The notes: generated by a model not told the origin, from the sequence alone. Positions 25,898-35,434 are shown, counted from the stretch's first letter. The stretch: DNA of 64,000 nucleotides from Ruminococcus hominis (GCF_014287355.1 NZ_JACOPE010000001.1:1860001-1924000); one strand, 5' to 3'. Numbers and translations: made by a program.

Positions 25898-28032
25898 CCT
25901 GCACTTACTTTTAATGTCTTGCTTTCTTTGTAAGGTCTGAACAGGAGGTAAAGGAATCCTATAATGAGAATGAATGCTACAACTGTTCCTACACCGAAAG
26001 TTCCGGCTGTGATGAGTGTACCAATCTGGTAAATGCAAAGTGATACTACGTATGCGAGCAATGTCTGATATCCGATTGCAAACCAGAACCATTTTGCATT
26101 GTTCATTTCACGTTTAATTGCTCCCATTGCTGCGAAGCAAGGTGCGCATAAGAGGTTGAATACGAGGAATGAGTATGCTGCAACTGCTGTCATGCTTCCT
26201 GCGAGCTGTCCCCAGATTTCTGTTCCGTTTTCTGCAACTTCTGCGAATCCGAAGAGGATACCGAATGTACCTACTACGTTTTCTTTTGCGATGAGTCCTG
26301 TAACGGCTGCAACTGCCATCTTCCAGTCACCCCATCCAAGAGGTGCAAACAGTGGTGCGATTACGTTTCCGATTGAAGCGAGGATACTGTCGTTAAGCTG
26401 TTCTGCTTCAAGCATTCCGAATGAACCATCTACCCAGCCGAAGCTCATTAAGAACCAAAGCAGGATTGTTGACAATGTGATGATTGTTCCGGCTTTTTTG
26501 ATAAATGACCATCCTCTTTCCCACATGCTTCGAAGTACGTTTCCTACTGTTGGCATATGGTATGCCGGAAGTTCCATAACGAATGGTGCAGGATCTCCGG
26601 CGAACATTTTTGTTTTCTTTAAAATGATTCCTGAGCAAATGATTGCTGCGATTCCTACGAAATATGCACTTGGTGCTACCCATGAAGCCCCGTCAAACAA
26701 TGCACCTGCGATCAATGCGATGATTGGAAGCTTTGCTCCACATGGGATAAATGTTGTTGTCATAATTGTCATTTTACGGTCACGGTCATTTTCAATTGTA
26801 CGAGATGCCATAACTCCAGGCACTCCACAACCTGTACCGATCAACATTGGGATGAATGATTTTCCTGAAAGACCGAATTTACGGAAAATTCTATCCATGA
26901 TAAATGCTACACGAGCCATGTATCCGCATGATTCCAAAAATGCGAGGAAAATGAAAAGTACAAGCATCTGTGGTACGAAACCAAGAACTGCTCCGACACC
27001 GGCTACGATACCATCAAGGATCAATCCCTGCAGCCATGCTGCGCAATGAACAGACACAAGAAGCTTTTCAATCGCCGGTGGAATAATTTCTCCAAAGAGC
27101 ACATCATTTGTCCAGTCTGTTACAAAAGCTCCTACTGTTGTAACGGAAACGTAATATACAATCCACATGATCACTGCAAAGATTGGAAGTGCCAGCCAAC
27201 GGTTTGTTACGATTCGGTCAATCTTATCTGATGTTGTCAGCTCTCCTTTTGCTTTTGATTTTGTAATACAATCTCCGATAATGGAAGAAATGTATACATA
27301 ACGCTCATTTGTGATAATGCTTTCTGTATCATCATCAAATTTCCCTTCCATTTCTTTGATCTCAGCAGATACATCTACTGTTGCTTTCATCTGGTCTTTG
27401 ATCTTATCATCTTTTTCCAGAAGTTTGATCGCAAAGAATCTCTTCTGTTCTTCTGGAACGATTCCTGATAATTTGTATTCTACCTTATCGATAATTGCTT
27501 CTGCATCTCTTGAAAATTCATGAACTGTTTCTGCAGACTGTTTTTTCTGGGCAAGTTTCACTGCTTTGTTTGCTGCTTCTTTGATTCCTGTTCCTTTTAA
27601 TGCAGAAATCGCAACAACTTCACAGCCAAGCTTTTTACTTAATTTGTCCAGATGGATTTTATCACCGGTCTTTTCCAGGATATCAATCATGTTTACAGCC
27701 ATGATTACCGGAATACCAAGCTCCATGATCTGTGTTGATAAGTACAAGTTACGTTCAATGTTTGTTCCATCGATAATATTGATGATTGCATCTGGTCTTT
27801 CACCGATCAGATAGTTTCTTGCAACAACCTCTTCCAAGGTGTATGGTGAAAGGGAATAAATTCCCGGCAAATCCATGATTATAACATCTTTGTGTCCTTT
27901 TAGTTTTCCCTCTTTTTTCTCTACAGTTACGCCTGGCCAGTTACCAACAAATTGATTGGAACCTGTCAGTGCATTGAACAGTGTTGTTTTTCCACAGTTC
28001 GGATTACCTGCTAGTGCAATTTTTACTGACAT
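25888..28032 (-). CDS. feoB: Ferrous iron transporter FeoB (714 aa)
   Basis: An N-terminal G domain with G1 GNPNCGKT (residues 9-16), TVEKKEG switch, DLPGIYSL (G3) and NMID (G4) is followed by a helical spacer. The membrane part has two Gate motifs around LVLFIFLAFLESCGYMARVAF and GCGVPGVMASRT. It imports Fe2+ across the cytoplasmic membrane with GTPase control. Length is normal. Two feoA genes lie immediately upstream in the same Fur-controlled operon and a short Fur-like gene downstream. The final residues GTI and the stop codon come from a GGGACGG repeat, so the native C-terminus may have differed slightly. Confidence 0.96.
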   Translation of the reverse strand: MSVKIALAGNPNCGKTTLFNALTGSNQFVGNWPGVTVEKKEGKLKGHKDVIIMDLPGIYSLSPYTLEEVVARNYLIGERPDAIINIIDGTNIERNLYLSTQIMELGIPVIMAVNMIDILEKTGDKIHLDKLSKKLGCEVVAISALKGTGIKEAANKAVKLAQKKQSAETVHEFSRDAEAIIDKVEYKLSGIVPEEQKRFFAIKLLEKDDKIKDQMKATVDVSAEIKEMEGKFDDDTESIITNERYVYISSIIGDCITKSKAKGELTTSDKIDRIVTNRWLALPIFAVIMWIVYYVSVTTVGAFVTDWTNDVLFGEIIPPAIEKLLVSVHCAAWLQGLILDGIVAGVGAVLGFVPQMLVLFIFLAFLESCGYMARVAFIMDRIFRKFGLSGKSFIPMLIGTGCGVPGVMASRTIENDRDRKMTIMTTTFIPCGAKLPIIALIAGALFDGASWVAPSAYFVGIAAIICSGIILKKTKMFAGDPAPFVMELPAYHMPTVGNVLRSMWERGWSFIKKAGTIITLSTILLWFLMSFGWVDGSFGMLEAEQLNDSILASIGNVIAPLFAPLGWGDWKMAVAAVTGLIAKENVVGTFGILFGFAEVAENGTEIWGQLAGSMTAVAAYSFLVFNLLCAPCFAAMGAIKREMNNAKWFWFAIGYQTLLAYVVSLCIYQIGTLITAGTFGVGTVVAFILIIGFLYLLFRPYKESKTLKVSAGTI

Positions 28033-28079
28033 AATGCTTCTCCTTCACTCTCTCTTCTAAAAATTTATATCACTGTTGA

Positions 28080-28310
28080 TTACTCAACAAGAATCATCTC
28101 GGCATCTGCTTTACGAAGTGATAATTCATATCCTCTAACTGTTACTTCAATAGGATCACCAAGCGGTGCTACTTTTCTTACAAAAACTTCAACACCTTTT
28201 GTAATTCCCATATCCATGATTCTTCTCTTAACAGGTCCCTCTCCGGTAAGTTTTGTAACTTTCACTGTCTGACCTACCGATACCTCTCTCAATGTTTTCA
28301 TGCTGTTCAT
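28080..28310 (-). CDS. feoA: FeoA-domain protein (76 aa)
   Basis: An SH3-like FeoA domain: TLREVSVGQTVKVTKL, then RRIMDMGITKGVEVFVRKVAPLGDPIEVTVRGYELSLR, here quoted in parts, spans the whole protein. FeoA binds FeoB and tunes ferrous iron uptake. It lies 47 bases upstream of feoB and 17 downstream of a second feoA-like gene. Intact, normal length. Confidence 0.92.
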   Translation of the reverse strand: MNSMKTLREVSVGQTVKVTKLTGEGPVKRRIMDMGITKGVEVFVRKVAPLGDPIEVTVRGYELSLRKADAEMILVE

Positions 28311-28327
28311 CCTTTCTTCTATGCTTT

Positions 28328-28546
28328 CTATACCATGATTTTGTTTGCCATATCTTTTCCGATTGCTACACGTGACTCTTTCACATTCACAATCAGATTT
28401 CCTCCGATATCAGAGACTACCGTTACGGCTCCTCCTACGACAAAGCCCAGGTTCTCTAGAAATCTTCTTGTATCTTCTTTTCCACCTATACGCTTAATAA
28501 TGTTTTCTTCTCCCGGATTTACCATTGTTAACGGCATCATGTTCAT
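28328..28546 (-). CDS. feoA: FeoA-domain protein, first gene of the feo operon (72 aa)
   Basis: The FeoA fold is recognisable in MTMVNPGEENIIKRIGG and the conserved ENLGFVVGGAVTVVSDI segment, ending NKIMV. It diverges from the second FeoA, as usual for the tandem FeoA proteins of clostridia. It is directly controlled by the promoter and Fur box upstream. The exact division of labour between the two FeoA proteins is not known. Confidence 0.9.
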   Translation of the reverse strand: MNMMPLTMVNPGEENIIKRIGGKEDTRRFLENLGFVVGGAVTVVSDIGGNLIVNVKESRVAIGKDMANKIMV

Positions 28547-28564
28547 CCCTTCCTTAGTTTTTAT

Positions 28565-28579
28565 TGATAATCATTTTCA
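28565..28579 (-). promoter_or_regulatory. Fur box of the feo operon
   Basis: TGAAAATGATTATCA matches the 7-1-7 Fur consensus TGATAATNATTATCA at 14 of 15 positions. It covers the predicted transcript start, so iron-loaded Fur would repress. Confidence 0.8.
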
Positions 28580-28592
28580 TTTTTCATACGTT

Positions 28593-28621
28593 AGTTTATG
28601 CTAATTCTTATTAGATGTCAA
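28593..28621 (-). promoter_or_regulatory. feo operon promoter
   Basis: Perfect TTGACA (28616-28621), 17-base spacer, TAAACT (28593-28598) on the minus strand. Confidence 0.75.
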
Positions 28622-28660
28622 TACCTTTATTGATAATTTTTTCTCATTAAGAAAAAAAAG

Positions 28661-28780
28661 TGGGACCAATGGGGACGGGGTTAGTGGACCAAAGGGGACG
28701 GGGTTAGTGGCTTTTTTGTTTGCAAAAAAGCCACTAACCCCGTCCCCTTTGGTCCACTAACCCCGTCCCCATTGGTCCCA
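28661..28780. repeat. 120-bp perfect palindrome of four GGGGACGGGG units
   Basis: Each arm holds two tandem units: GGGACCAATGGGGACGGGG-TTAGTGGACC then AAAGGGGACGGGGTTAGTGGC, followed by TTTTTTG. The second arm is an exact inverted copy. The central loop is TTTG. It is the best-preserved member and defines the family: ACCAATGGGGACGGGGTTAGTGG as unit, with TTTTTTGC at the centre (given in parts). It sits between the feo promoter and the purC terminator. Confidence 0.92.
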
Positions 28781-28787
28781 CCCACCA

Positions 28788-28824
28788 CAAAAAAAATGAA
28801 CCACTTTCGTGATTCATTTTTTTG
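28788..28824 (-). terminator. purC terminator
   Basis: ATGAATCAC pairs with GTGGTTCAT over a GAAA loop and is followed by eight T on the minus strand. Confidence 0.85.
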
Positions 28825-28900
28825 TCTAGGTATCGATTAGGGCGTCCATCCTAGACATGATATTATATTTTCAATTTTTTATGTAGTTAGCAATTTAATC

Positions 28901-29773
28901 TTATTTCAGTTTTTCACCTGTCAGCATCTCATATGCCTGAAGATATTTATTGATTGTTTTATCCACGATATCCTGCGGAAGTGTCCAGTCATTATCCGGA
29001 TTTGCTTTCAGCCAGTCGCGGGCAAACTGTTTGTCAAAGGATGGCTGTCCATGTCCCGGTTCGTATCCTTCAGCTGGCCAGAAACGAGAACTGTCTGGTG
29101 TGAGCATCTCATCACCGATTACAAGATTACCATTTTCATCCAGACCAAACTCAAATTTTGTGTCTGCAATGATAATTCCTTTGCTCAGTGCGTACTCTGC
29201 ACATTTTTTGTACAATGCGATTGTACAGTCACGCAATTTTTCTGCGTATTCTTTTCCCTGTCCTGGGAAATATTTTTCCAGATGTTCTATACTCTGCTCA
29301 TAGGAAATGTTTTCGTCATGGTCACCAATCTCTGCTTTTGTTGATGGTGTATAGATTGGCTCAGGTAATTTGTCAGATTCTTTCAATCCTTCCGGAAGCT
29401 TGATTCCGCAAACAGTTCCATTCTCTTTATAGCTTTCCCATCCGCTTCCTGTAATATATCCACGAACGATGCACTCGATTGGGAGCATCTCCAGCTTGCG
29501 GCACATCATGCTGTTGCCATCGAATTTGGGCTGCTGGAAATATTCCGGCATATCTTTCACGTCTACAGAAATCATGTGGTTTGGAAGAATATCTTCTGTA
29601 AGATCAAACCAGAATTTTGACATCTGAGTCAATACAGTTCCTTTTTTTGTCACTTCATTATTCAGAATTACGTCAAAACAGCTGATTCGGTCTGTTGCAA
29701 CCATGATCAGGCTGTCACCATTATCATAAATCTCACGTACTTTTCCTTCTTTAATTGGTTTTAATTCCTGCAT
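28901..29773 (-). CDS. purC: SAICAR synthetase (290 aa)
   Basis: Phosphoribosylaminoimidazole-succinocarboxamide synthase of purine biosynthesis, joining CAIR and aspartate with ATP. Family landmarks: [10 protein letters not shown] at the N-terminus, [10 protein letters not shown], the [20 protein letters not shown] region (quoted in part), [19 protein letters not shown] and [13 protein letters not shown]. The frame is open to an ATG at 29800, but GAGGTG lies 6 bases before the ATG at 29773, and a TATAAT box at about 29810 would place the transcript start close to the first ATG. The internal start is therefore preferred. The gene is monocistronic with a clear terminator; no purine riboswitch is visible in the short leader. 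Confidence 0.93.
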   Translation of the reverse strand: MQELKPIKEGKVREIYDNGDSLIMVATDRISCFDVILNNEVTKKGTVLTQMSKFWFDLTEDILPNHMISVDVKDMPEYFQQPKFDGNSMMCRKLEMLPIECIVRGYITGSGWESYKENGTVCGIKLPEGLKESDKLPEPIYTPSTKAEIGDHDENISYEQSIEHLEKYFPGQGKEYAEKLRDCTIALYKKCAEYALSKGIIIADTKFEFGLDENGNLVIGDEMLTPDSSRFWPAEGYEPGHGQPSFDKQFARDWLKANPDNDWTLPQDIVDKTINKYLQAYEMLTGEKLK

Positions 29774-29953
29774 CTTTTGCACCTCGTATTTATTCATCAT
29801 AGCTTTTATTATAGCGATACAAACAGGAATTATAATCGAGTCTTACCTTTAGCTGCATTTCCCATTCTTTCGCTACAGATAACCTACCACCATTTATACT
29901 TGCATGTCAATGAATCCGACTGTTACATTTTCTTATAACTATTTATAAGAGTA

Positions 29954-32194
29954 TCATTCAACATTTTTTAATGCCTGTGATAATGGGATTCTTCGGATTT
30001 TTTTCGACTGGATTATATATACAACCAGATAACAAAGCATTCCCAACACAAACATTGTCGGATAAATCCAAGGAGCTATATAATATGTCAGCCAGCCTGA
30101 ATAATCCTTCATCATAAGATAATAGATCACTTTTATCGCTTTATCACTGAGCGGTATCGCGATTATCAAAGAAATCGCCACAACAACGCCCGTTGCAAGG
30201 CTGTATAAATTTCCGGCTTCTCTGTCGGAATACCCAAGAATCTTAAGCATTGAAATCGACGCTGCATTTTTCTCGATAATAGTTTTTGCAAGCAAATAAA
30301 TTACGATGATATAAATCATCAAAGCAAATCCATTCATCATATAAAAAGTCTGTCCCATAGAGTCTTCGAGCTGATCTGCCATAACTGTCAGATCATGTTC
30401 TGTAATCGTAGATGCAATCATTGTATCGTCGATATCTTCTATTTTTTTATCTGTAAAATATCCGCTAAAATAATCCGGATCTTTGTCAAATATATCGCAA
30501 AATGTGGATTTTGATAAAAATATACACATCGTAGCCGGATAATGATAACTTCCGCTCACCTTAAATGTATATTTATTATCTCCGTATTCTTCATGGAGCT
30601 TGATTTCGTCTCCAATTTGGATACCATATTTCTCCATATATCCGTCTGACAGTACGACTTCTCCATCTTTCAGATCCAAATTCTTCAAATATTTTGAATG
30701 ATCCTCGATTCCATAAACCGTAATCTCTTCGTCACTACTGTTTTTCAGCTCTGATACTGCATATTTTTCAGCACCTGATGTCTCCGTTTCCAAAGGCATT
30801 TTCAAAATATACTGATAATTCGCAATTTTTGAATCGAGTACTTCTGCTTTAAAATGAGTCAGCAATGGTGATAACATCATTCCAAACAACATCAAAACAC
30901 TTGCGAAGAAAATACCCGCAAACAACGTCAGATAAGCCGCTTTATTTTGCAGAATCACACGGATGCGGAATCGGGTAATAAATTTCCAGTTTGGAAGGCT
31001 GATTGCTCTTCTTTTCTTGTTTCTCTTAAGCTCATGTCTTAAAAATTGTAATGGCGGCAAAGTCATCATGGACATGATTACAAGGAAATTTACAACCAGA
31101 AGTAACACAAATGGTATGACTGTCGTTTCTATAAAAGCATCTGCATTCCAGATTGTCGTGTATGTCGGAAGCGAATAACTATGGTAATACATCCCTGTCA
31201 CAACATATTTCATCCATGTATACCCGAGTACATTTCCTACAACAGATGCGACCAGCATAACAACCACCGGCAGCGTCATATAATGCCGCACCAATTCGCC
31301 TCTCGTATAACCGGACGCCAATAAGGTTCCGACTACGGAAGATTCCTGCTCAATCGTACTTCTCGCCGTAATCGCAAATATAAATGCCAGAATAACGATT
31401 ACGATATAAAGCAGCCACTGTACCATTACCTGGTCTCCGCCCATATCGTCTCCTGTGAAGGTGATTGCCTGATTGTCCTGACGGGCAACAAAATCTGTCA
31501 TGACAGCTTTTTTCTTTATGATATCCTTGATATCATTTGCCTTATCCTCCTGCTCTTTGTCAGATAAAGCCACGTCATCATTTACCCACGCATAACATTT
31601 CTTAAGACCAGCATCTCCAAATTTATCAAACGCATGTTCCGTTACAAGCGCAACTGTAAATTTATTCGCATCAAACATCATATCAGTATTATTTTTAAAT
31701 AATGCACTGTAATCTGATAATGCGACCACCCCTGTAACCTTGTATTTTTTGCCTTCGATTTTCATGGTATCGCCAATGGCAATCTCATTATTTTCTGCAT
31801 ACAAGCGGTCAATCACGATTTCATCATCCGCTTTGGGATATTCTCCTTCCATCAAGTCCGCTTTATTTACATCATCACGCATCTTATACAGACGGATTGT
31901 ATGTTCTTTTGCGATTTCTTTATCTTTATAGAACATCGGATAAATCGTAATATCTTCTTTTTCTTCTAATTCCTCTTTTAATTCATCTGAAATGGAATCG
32001 GTTAATACAAAATGTCCATTCTCGACATTATATTTTTCAAAGCTGTTATCATAGGCTGATTTGCAGCTTCCGTCTGCCACAAGAAAACCGGAACAAAATC
32101 CTATGATGATCGTAAAGAACAAAAAGAGGGCCAGATATTTTCCCCATTCCGCCCTCAGCTCACGCAGATATCGTTTTGATAATGGATTTTTCAT
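29954..32194 (-). CDS. FtsX/MacB-type ABC transporter permease (746 aa)
   Basis: Large permease with an N-terminal membrane segment (ALFLFFTIIIGFCSGFLVA), an extracellular MacB-PCD-like domain, then two FtsX-type blocks of three to four membrane segments each (IVIVILAFIFAITARSTIEQ and the C-terminal FALMIYIIVIYLLAK). The FtsX landmarks GTLLASGYTRGEL and MLKILGYSDREAGNLYS are present. Such proteins work mechanically on peptides, lipoproteins or antibiotics rather than pumping through a classical channel. It lies 12 bases after its ATPase gene. Substrate unknown; there is no two-component system beside it. Confidence 0.85.
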   Translation of the reverse strand: MKNPLSKRYLRELRAEWGKYLALFLFFTIIIGFCSGFLVADGSCKSAYDNSFEKYNVENGHFVLTDSISDELKEELEEKEDITIYPMFYKDKEIAKEHTIRLYKMRDDVNKADLMEGEYPKADDEIVIDRLYAENNEIAIGDTMKIEGKKYKVTGVVALSDYSALFKNNTDMMFDANKFTVALVTEHAFDKFGDAGLKKCYAWVNDDVALSDKEQEDKANDIKDIIKKKAVMTDFVARQDNQAITFTGDDMGGDQVMVQWLLYIVIVILAFIFAITARSTIEQESSVVGTLLASGYTRGELVRHYMTLPVVVMLVASVVGNVLGYTWMKYVVTGMYYHSYSLPTYTTIWNADAFIETTVIPFVLLLVVNFLVIMSMMTLPPLQFLRHELKRNKKRRAISLPNWKFITRFRIRVILQNKAAYLTLFAGIFFASVLMLFGMMLSPLLTHFKAEVLDSKIANYQYILKMPLETETSGAEKYAVSELKNSSDEEITVYGIEDHSKYLKNLDLKDGEVVLSDGYMEKYGIQIGDEIKLHEEYGDNKYTFKVSGSYHYPATMCIFLSKSTFCDIFDKDPDYFSGYFTDKKIEDIDDTMIASTITEHDLTVMADQLEDSMGQTFYMMNGFALMIYIIVIYLLAKTIIEKNAASISMLKILGYSDREAGNLYSLATGVVVAISLIIAIPLSDKAIKVIYYLMMKDYSGWLTYYIAPWIYPTMFVLGMLCYLVVYIIQSKKIRRIPLSQALKNVE

Positions 32195-32206
32195 ACGAGC
32201 ACCCCC

Positions 32207-32905
32207 TTACCATTCCAACTCTGCCACAGCTTGTTTCTTGTCATTGTAAATGCATTTGCGGATCTGTCCGTCACGCAATTTGATGACCTGATCTGCCATT
32301 CCCTGAATCGCATCATTGTGTGTCACAAGAATAACCGTATTTCCGAATTTTTGATTCACATCTTCAATCAATTGTAAAATTTCTTTAGAGGTCTGATAAT
32401 CCAATGCTCCTGTTGGCTCATCGCAGAGCAAAATATCCGGATTCTTAATCAAAGCCCGTCCAATTGCGGTTCTCTGCTGCTGTCCTCCTGAAAGCTGATT
32501 TGGAATTTTGTCTTTATGTTCCCATAGCCCCAGTGTTTTCAGCAAACCATCTAGCTCCAGCGGATTTTTGGATAAATATGCGCCAACCTCAATATTTTCC
32601 TTTACGGTCAGATTCGGAATCAGATTGTACGCCTGAAATACATAACCTAAATGTTTTCGACGATACTGGGCCAACTGCTTTTCATTCATGCTCTCCATCT
32701 GTTCATCGCCGATTCGAATCGAGCCGCTATCGATATTTTCAATGCCACCGATGATATTTAACAGAGTGGATTTCCCTGACCCTGACGGGCCAAGTAAAAC
32801 ACAGATATCCCCTTTCTTAATCCCACACGAAATACCTTTGAGTACTTCTGTTTTGTTTTCTCCGCTTCCAAATGATTTTTTTACTTGATTCAGTTCCAGA
32901 TACAT
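32207..32905 (-). CDS. ABC transporter ATPase, MacB/LolD type (232 aa)
   Basis: Full-length ATPase with Walker A GPSGSGKST, Q-loop in VFQAYNL, signature LSGGQQQRTAIGRAL, Walker B ILLCDEPTGALD and the H-loop in VTHND. The DEPTGALD form is typical of the MacB/LolD/BceA branch that pairs with FtsX-type permeases, which matches the next gene. It is 17 bases downstream of the P-type ATPase gene and may share its transcript. Confidence 0.92.
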   Translation of the reverse strand: MYLELNQVKKSFGSGENKTEVLKGISCGIKKGDICVLLGPSGSGKSTLLNIIGGIENIDSGSIRIGDEQMESMNEKQLAQYRRKHLGYVFQAYNLIPNLTVKENIEVGAYLSKNPLELDGLLKTLGLWEHKDKIPNQLSGGQQQRTAIGRALIKNPDILLCDEPTGALDYQTSKEILQLIEDVNQKFGNTVILVTHNDAIQGMADQVIKLRDGQIRKCIYNDKKQAVAELEW

Positions 32906-32922
32906 AGATGTTCCTCTCTTTC

Positions 32923-34998
32923 CTATTTATCCAGCAAATCTTTCATACTTTGCAAACTGATCAATAAGGTCGATGTGTTATGCAATAATGCAGATGTTGT
33001 AGGCGGGAAGATTCCCATTACTCCACCTGCTATCAGGCAAGTATTGATTCCGACAATGGAACGGTAATTATTATGGATTCGCTCCATTAGTCTGTCGCTT
33101 AGATTTTTCAGAACAACAATTTCTTCCAGATTATCTGCGCCAATCGTAACATCTGCAATTTCTCTCGCGATCTCTGCTCCGTCACTGATTGCAATTCCAA
33201 TATCGGAAGCTGATAGTGCCGGCGAATCATTAATTCCATCACCAATCATAATGACTTTTCTTCCATCAGCCTTTTCTTTCTCTATAAAGCTTGCCTTATC
33301 CTCCGGCAACACCTCTGAGAAATACTCATCCACACCTACTTTTGAAGCAATCACTTTCGCTGTGCGGTCACTGTCACCTGTCATCATAACGACCTTGATT
33401 CCCTTACTCTTAAGTTCGGCAATCACTCTTTGTGCCTCTTCACGAAGTGGGTCTTCGACACAGACAACTGCGGCCAGTTTACGGTTAATTGCCATATATA
33501 AGTGTGAGCATTCTCCTGGGAGCTGTTCATAGAGCTTCTCTTTTCCTTCCGGAATGGTACATTTTTCATCTTCAAACACAAAATGTGAGCTTCCGATGAT
33601 AACGGATTTCCCTTCAATTGTCGACGAAATGCCATGAGCAACAACATATTCTACTTTGGAATGTAGCTCTTCATGTACCAGATTTTTCTCTTTTGCCGCT
33701 GTTACAACTGCTTTCGCCATGGAATGTGGGAAATGTTCCTCCAGACATGCTGCAATTCTTAGAAGTTCATCACTGCCCATATCATTAAATGATACGACAT
33801 CTACTACTGTAGGCTGTGCTTTTGTCAATGTTCCTGTTTTATCAAATACAATCGTATCTGCTTCTGACATTGCCTCAAGATATTTTCCACCTTTTACAGT
33901 AATATTGTAGGTACTTGCTTCTTTAATCGCTGACAATACGGAAATCGGCATTGCAAGTTTCAATGCGCACGAAAAATCTACCATCAATACAGATAATGCC
34001 TTTGTTACATTTTTCGTACACAAATACGTAATTCCTGTTCCAAGAAGTGTATATGGGACAAGCTTGTCTGCAAGATGCTCTGCTTTTCCTTCCAGAGAAG
34101 ATTTCAGCTTTTCTGACTCTTCAATCATGGAAACAATCTGGTCAAATTTGCTGTTTCCATTGCTTTGTTTTACTCGGATCGTAAGTTCTCCTTCTTCCAA
34201 TACGGTTCCTGCAAAGACACTTGCATCCGTCGTCTTCGCAACCGGAACGGATTCTCCTGTCATGGAAGCCTGATTTACCATTCCTTCTCCGGAAACGATT
34301 GTTCCATCAAAAGGAATTACATTTCCCATATGTACTCTTACCAAATCTCCTGCTTTGATATCCGAAGTTGAAACAAGCACTTCCTGGTCTTCAGTTACAA
34401 GCCATACTTTACTGATATGTAAAGACATGCTGCGTGCAAGATCGTCGACTGATTTTTTATGTGTCCACTCTTCCAGTATTTCACCAATTCCAAGCAAGAA
34501 CATAATGGAACCTGCAGTGCCGAAATCTTGTCTGAAAATAGAAACTCCGATAGATGTTGCATCTAACACCGGAACTTCAATTTTACCTTTTGCAAGTGTA
34601 CAGATTCCATGCCATATGTATTTCACTGATTTTGCAGTTGTAAGCACTGCACGAACCGGAAACGGCAGAAATAGTTTATTTCCATAATGAAGCACTACCG
34701 AAGTAACCAGTTTCTCCCAGTACTCGCTGTTCAATTCTCGTCCTGAATTTTTCAGATAGGTTTCCGGAAGTGTCACCTCTCCATAGTGAAATGCTTTCAG
34801 GCTTTCAATTACGCTTTCTCTGTCTCCTTTATAGCAAATTGTTACACATTGCGTACGTTCCTGCACTTTCACAGATGTAATCTGCATATTTTGTTCCATA
34901 TAATATTGTATTTCGTCTGCCTGCTCAAAGGTCATTCGACTCTGAACAAACTGCACACGTAATCTTCCTTGTATATCATGTTTAATTTTAAACTTCAT
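32923..34998 (-). CDS. P1B-type metal-transporting ATPase with SCA instead of CPC (691 aa)
   Basis: P-type ATPase landmarks: SMTGESVPV (about residue 245), phosphorylation site VFDKTGTLT (about 382), MMTGDSDRTA and MIGDGINDSPAL (about 587). The N-terminal 70 residues resemble an HMA domain (GRLRVQFVQS) but have no CxxC. In the membrane metal site the usual CPC or SPC is replaced by FSCALKLAMP, so the proline is lost. The cargo may therefore be neither Cu nor the usual Zn/Cd; Fe or Mn is an inference from the iron-rich neighbourhood. AAGAAGG sits before the ATG at 34998. It follows the DUF6110 gene after a hairpin terminator. Confidence 0.85.
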   Translation of the reverse strand: MKFKIKHDIQGRLRVQFVQSRMTFEQADEIQYYMEQNMQITSVKVQERTQCVTICYKGDRESVIESLKAFHYGEVTLPETYLKNSGRELNSEYWEKLVTSVVLHYGNKLFLPFPVRAVLTTAKSVKYIWHGICTLAKGKIEVPVLDATSIGVSIFRQDFGTAGSIMFLLGIGEILEEWTHKKSVDDLARSMSLHISKVWLVTEDQEVLVSTSDIKAGDLVRVHMGNVIPFDGTIVSGEGMVNQASMTGESVPVAKTTDASVFAGTVLEEGELTIRVKQSNGNSKFDQIVSMIEESEKLKSSLEGKAEHLADKLVPYTLLGTGITYLCTKNVTKALSVLMVDFSCALKLAMPISVLSAIKEASTYNITVKGGKYLEAMSEADTIVFDKTGTLTKAQPTVVDVVSFNDMGSDELLRIAACLEEHFPHSMAKAVVTAAKEKNLVHEELHSKVEYVVAHGISSTIEGKSVIIGSSHFVFEDEKCTIPEGKEKLYEQLPGECSHLYMAINRKLAAVVCVEDPLREEAQRVIAELKSKGIKVVMMTGDSDRTAKVIASKVGVDEYFSEVLPEDKASFIEKEKADGRKVIMIGDGINDSPALSASDIGIAISDGAEIAREIADVTIGADNLEEIVVLKNLSDRLMERIHNNYRSIVGINTCLIAGGVMGIFPPTTSALLHNTSTLLISLQSMKDLLDK

Positions 34999-35014
34999 GT
35001 AAATCCTTCTTTCC

Positions 35015-35045
35015 GAAAACACCTGCAGATAAAACTGCAGGTGTT
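35015..35045 (-). terminator. Terminator/attenuator between DUF6110 gene and P-type ATPase
   Basis: ACACCTGCAG pairs exactly with CTGCAGGTGT across a 6-base loop and is followed by TTTTC on the minus strand. Confidence 0.7.
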
Positions 35046-35077
35046 CTGGTTTTTGTTTGCTTTATAGCTTATATTTA

Positions 35078-35434
35078 TTATGCTTCTTCGGTTTCTGTTT
35101 CTTTAAAGCTTTCTTCAACATCTGTTTCGTTGGCATCTGCCTCTTCTACATCTGCCTCTTCTACATCTGTCACAACTTCTTCTGCTGCTGCACGTTCTTC
35201 ATTGATCTGCTGTGCTTCTGCATAAATGTCTTCTGCATTTTCCTGAATTGTTGTGGCTGTTTTCATCACACAAGACTTTGCACGAAGAATCGCTGCTGTA
35301 CAGTTTGTGTAAAGCTTTTTCGCATCCTTACTTGCAAGTACCTTGATACCTGCTGTTCCGAATAACACACCTGCTGCAAAAATTCCTGTTGATTTACCAT
35401 TTACTTTCTTTAAACATTTCAAATAATTTGACAT
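35078..35434 (-). CDS. DUF6110-family protein (118 aa)
   Basis: Residues 15-65 match the DUF6110 pattern as I know it: a Gly/Ala-rich hydrophobic segment (GIFAAGVLFGTAGIKVL), then SKDAKKLYTNCTAAILRAK and VMKTATTIQENAEDIYAEA. The C-terminal 45 residues are almost entirely Glu/Asp/Ala/Val/Thr, with repeated EEAD units. This family is commonly found next to P1B ATPases, as here. Its function is unknown; the acidic tail could bind metal ions (inference). It has its own promoter at 35467-35496 and a terminator-like hairpin before the ATPase gene. Confidence 0.8.
   Translation of the reverse strand: MSNYLKCLKKVNGKSTGIFAAGVLFGTAGIKVLASKDAKKLYTNCTAAILRAKSCVMKTATTIQENAEDIYAEAQQINEERAAAEEVVTDVEEADVEEADANETDVEESFKETETEEA

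Noticed and set aside
28661..28780. CRISPR array or ordinary rho-independent terminator
   Set aside because: The units are inverted and contiguous with no unique spacers; as a terminator the T-run would lie at the centre of the palindrome rather than after the stem.
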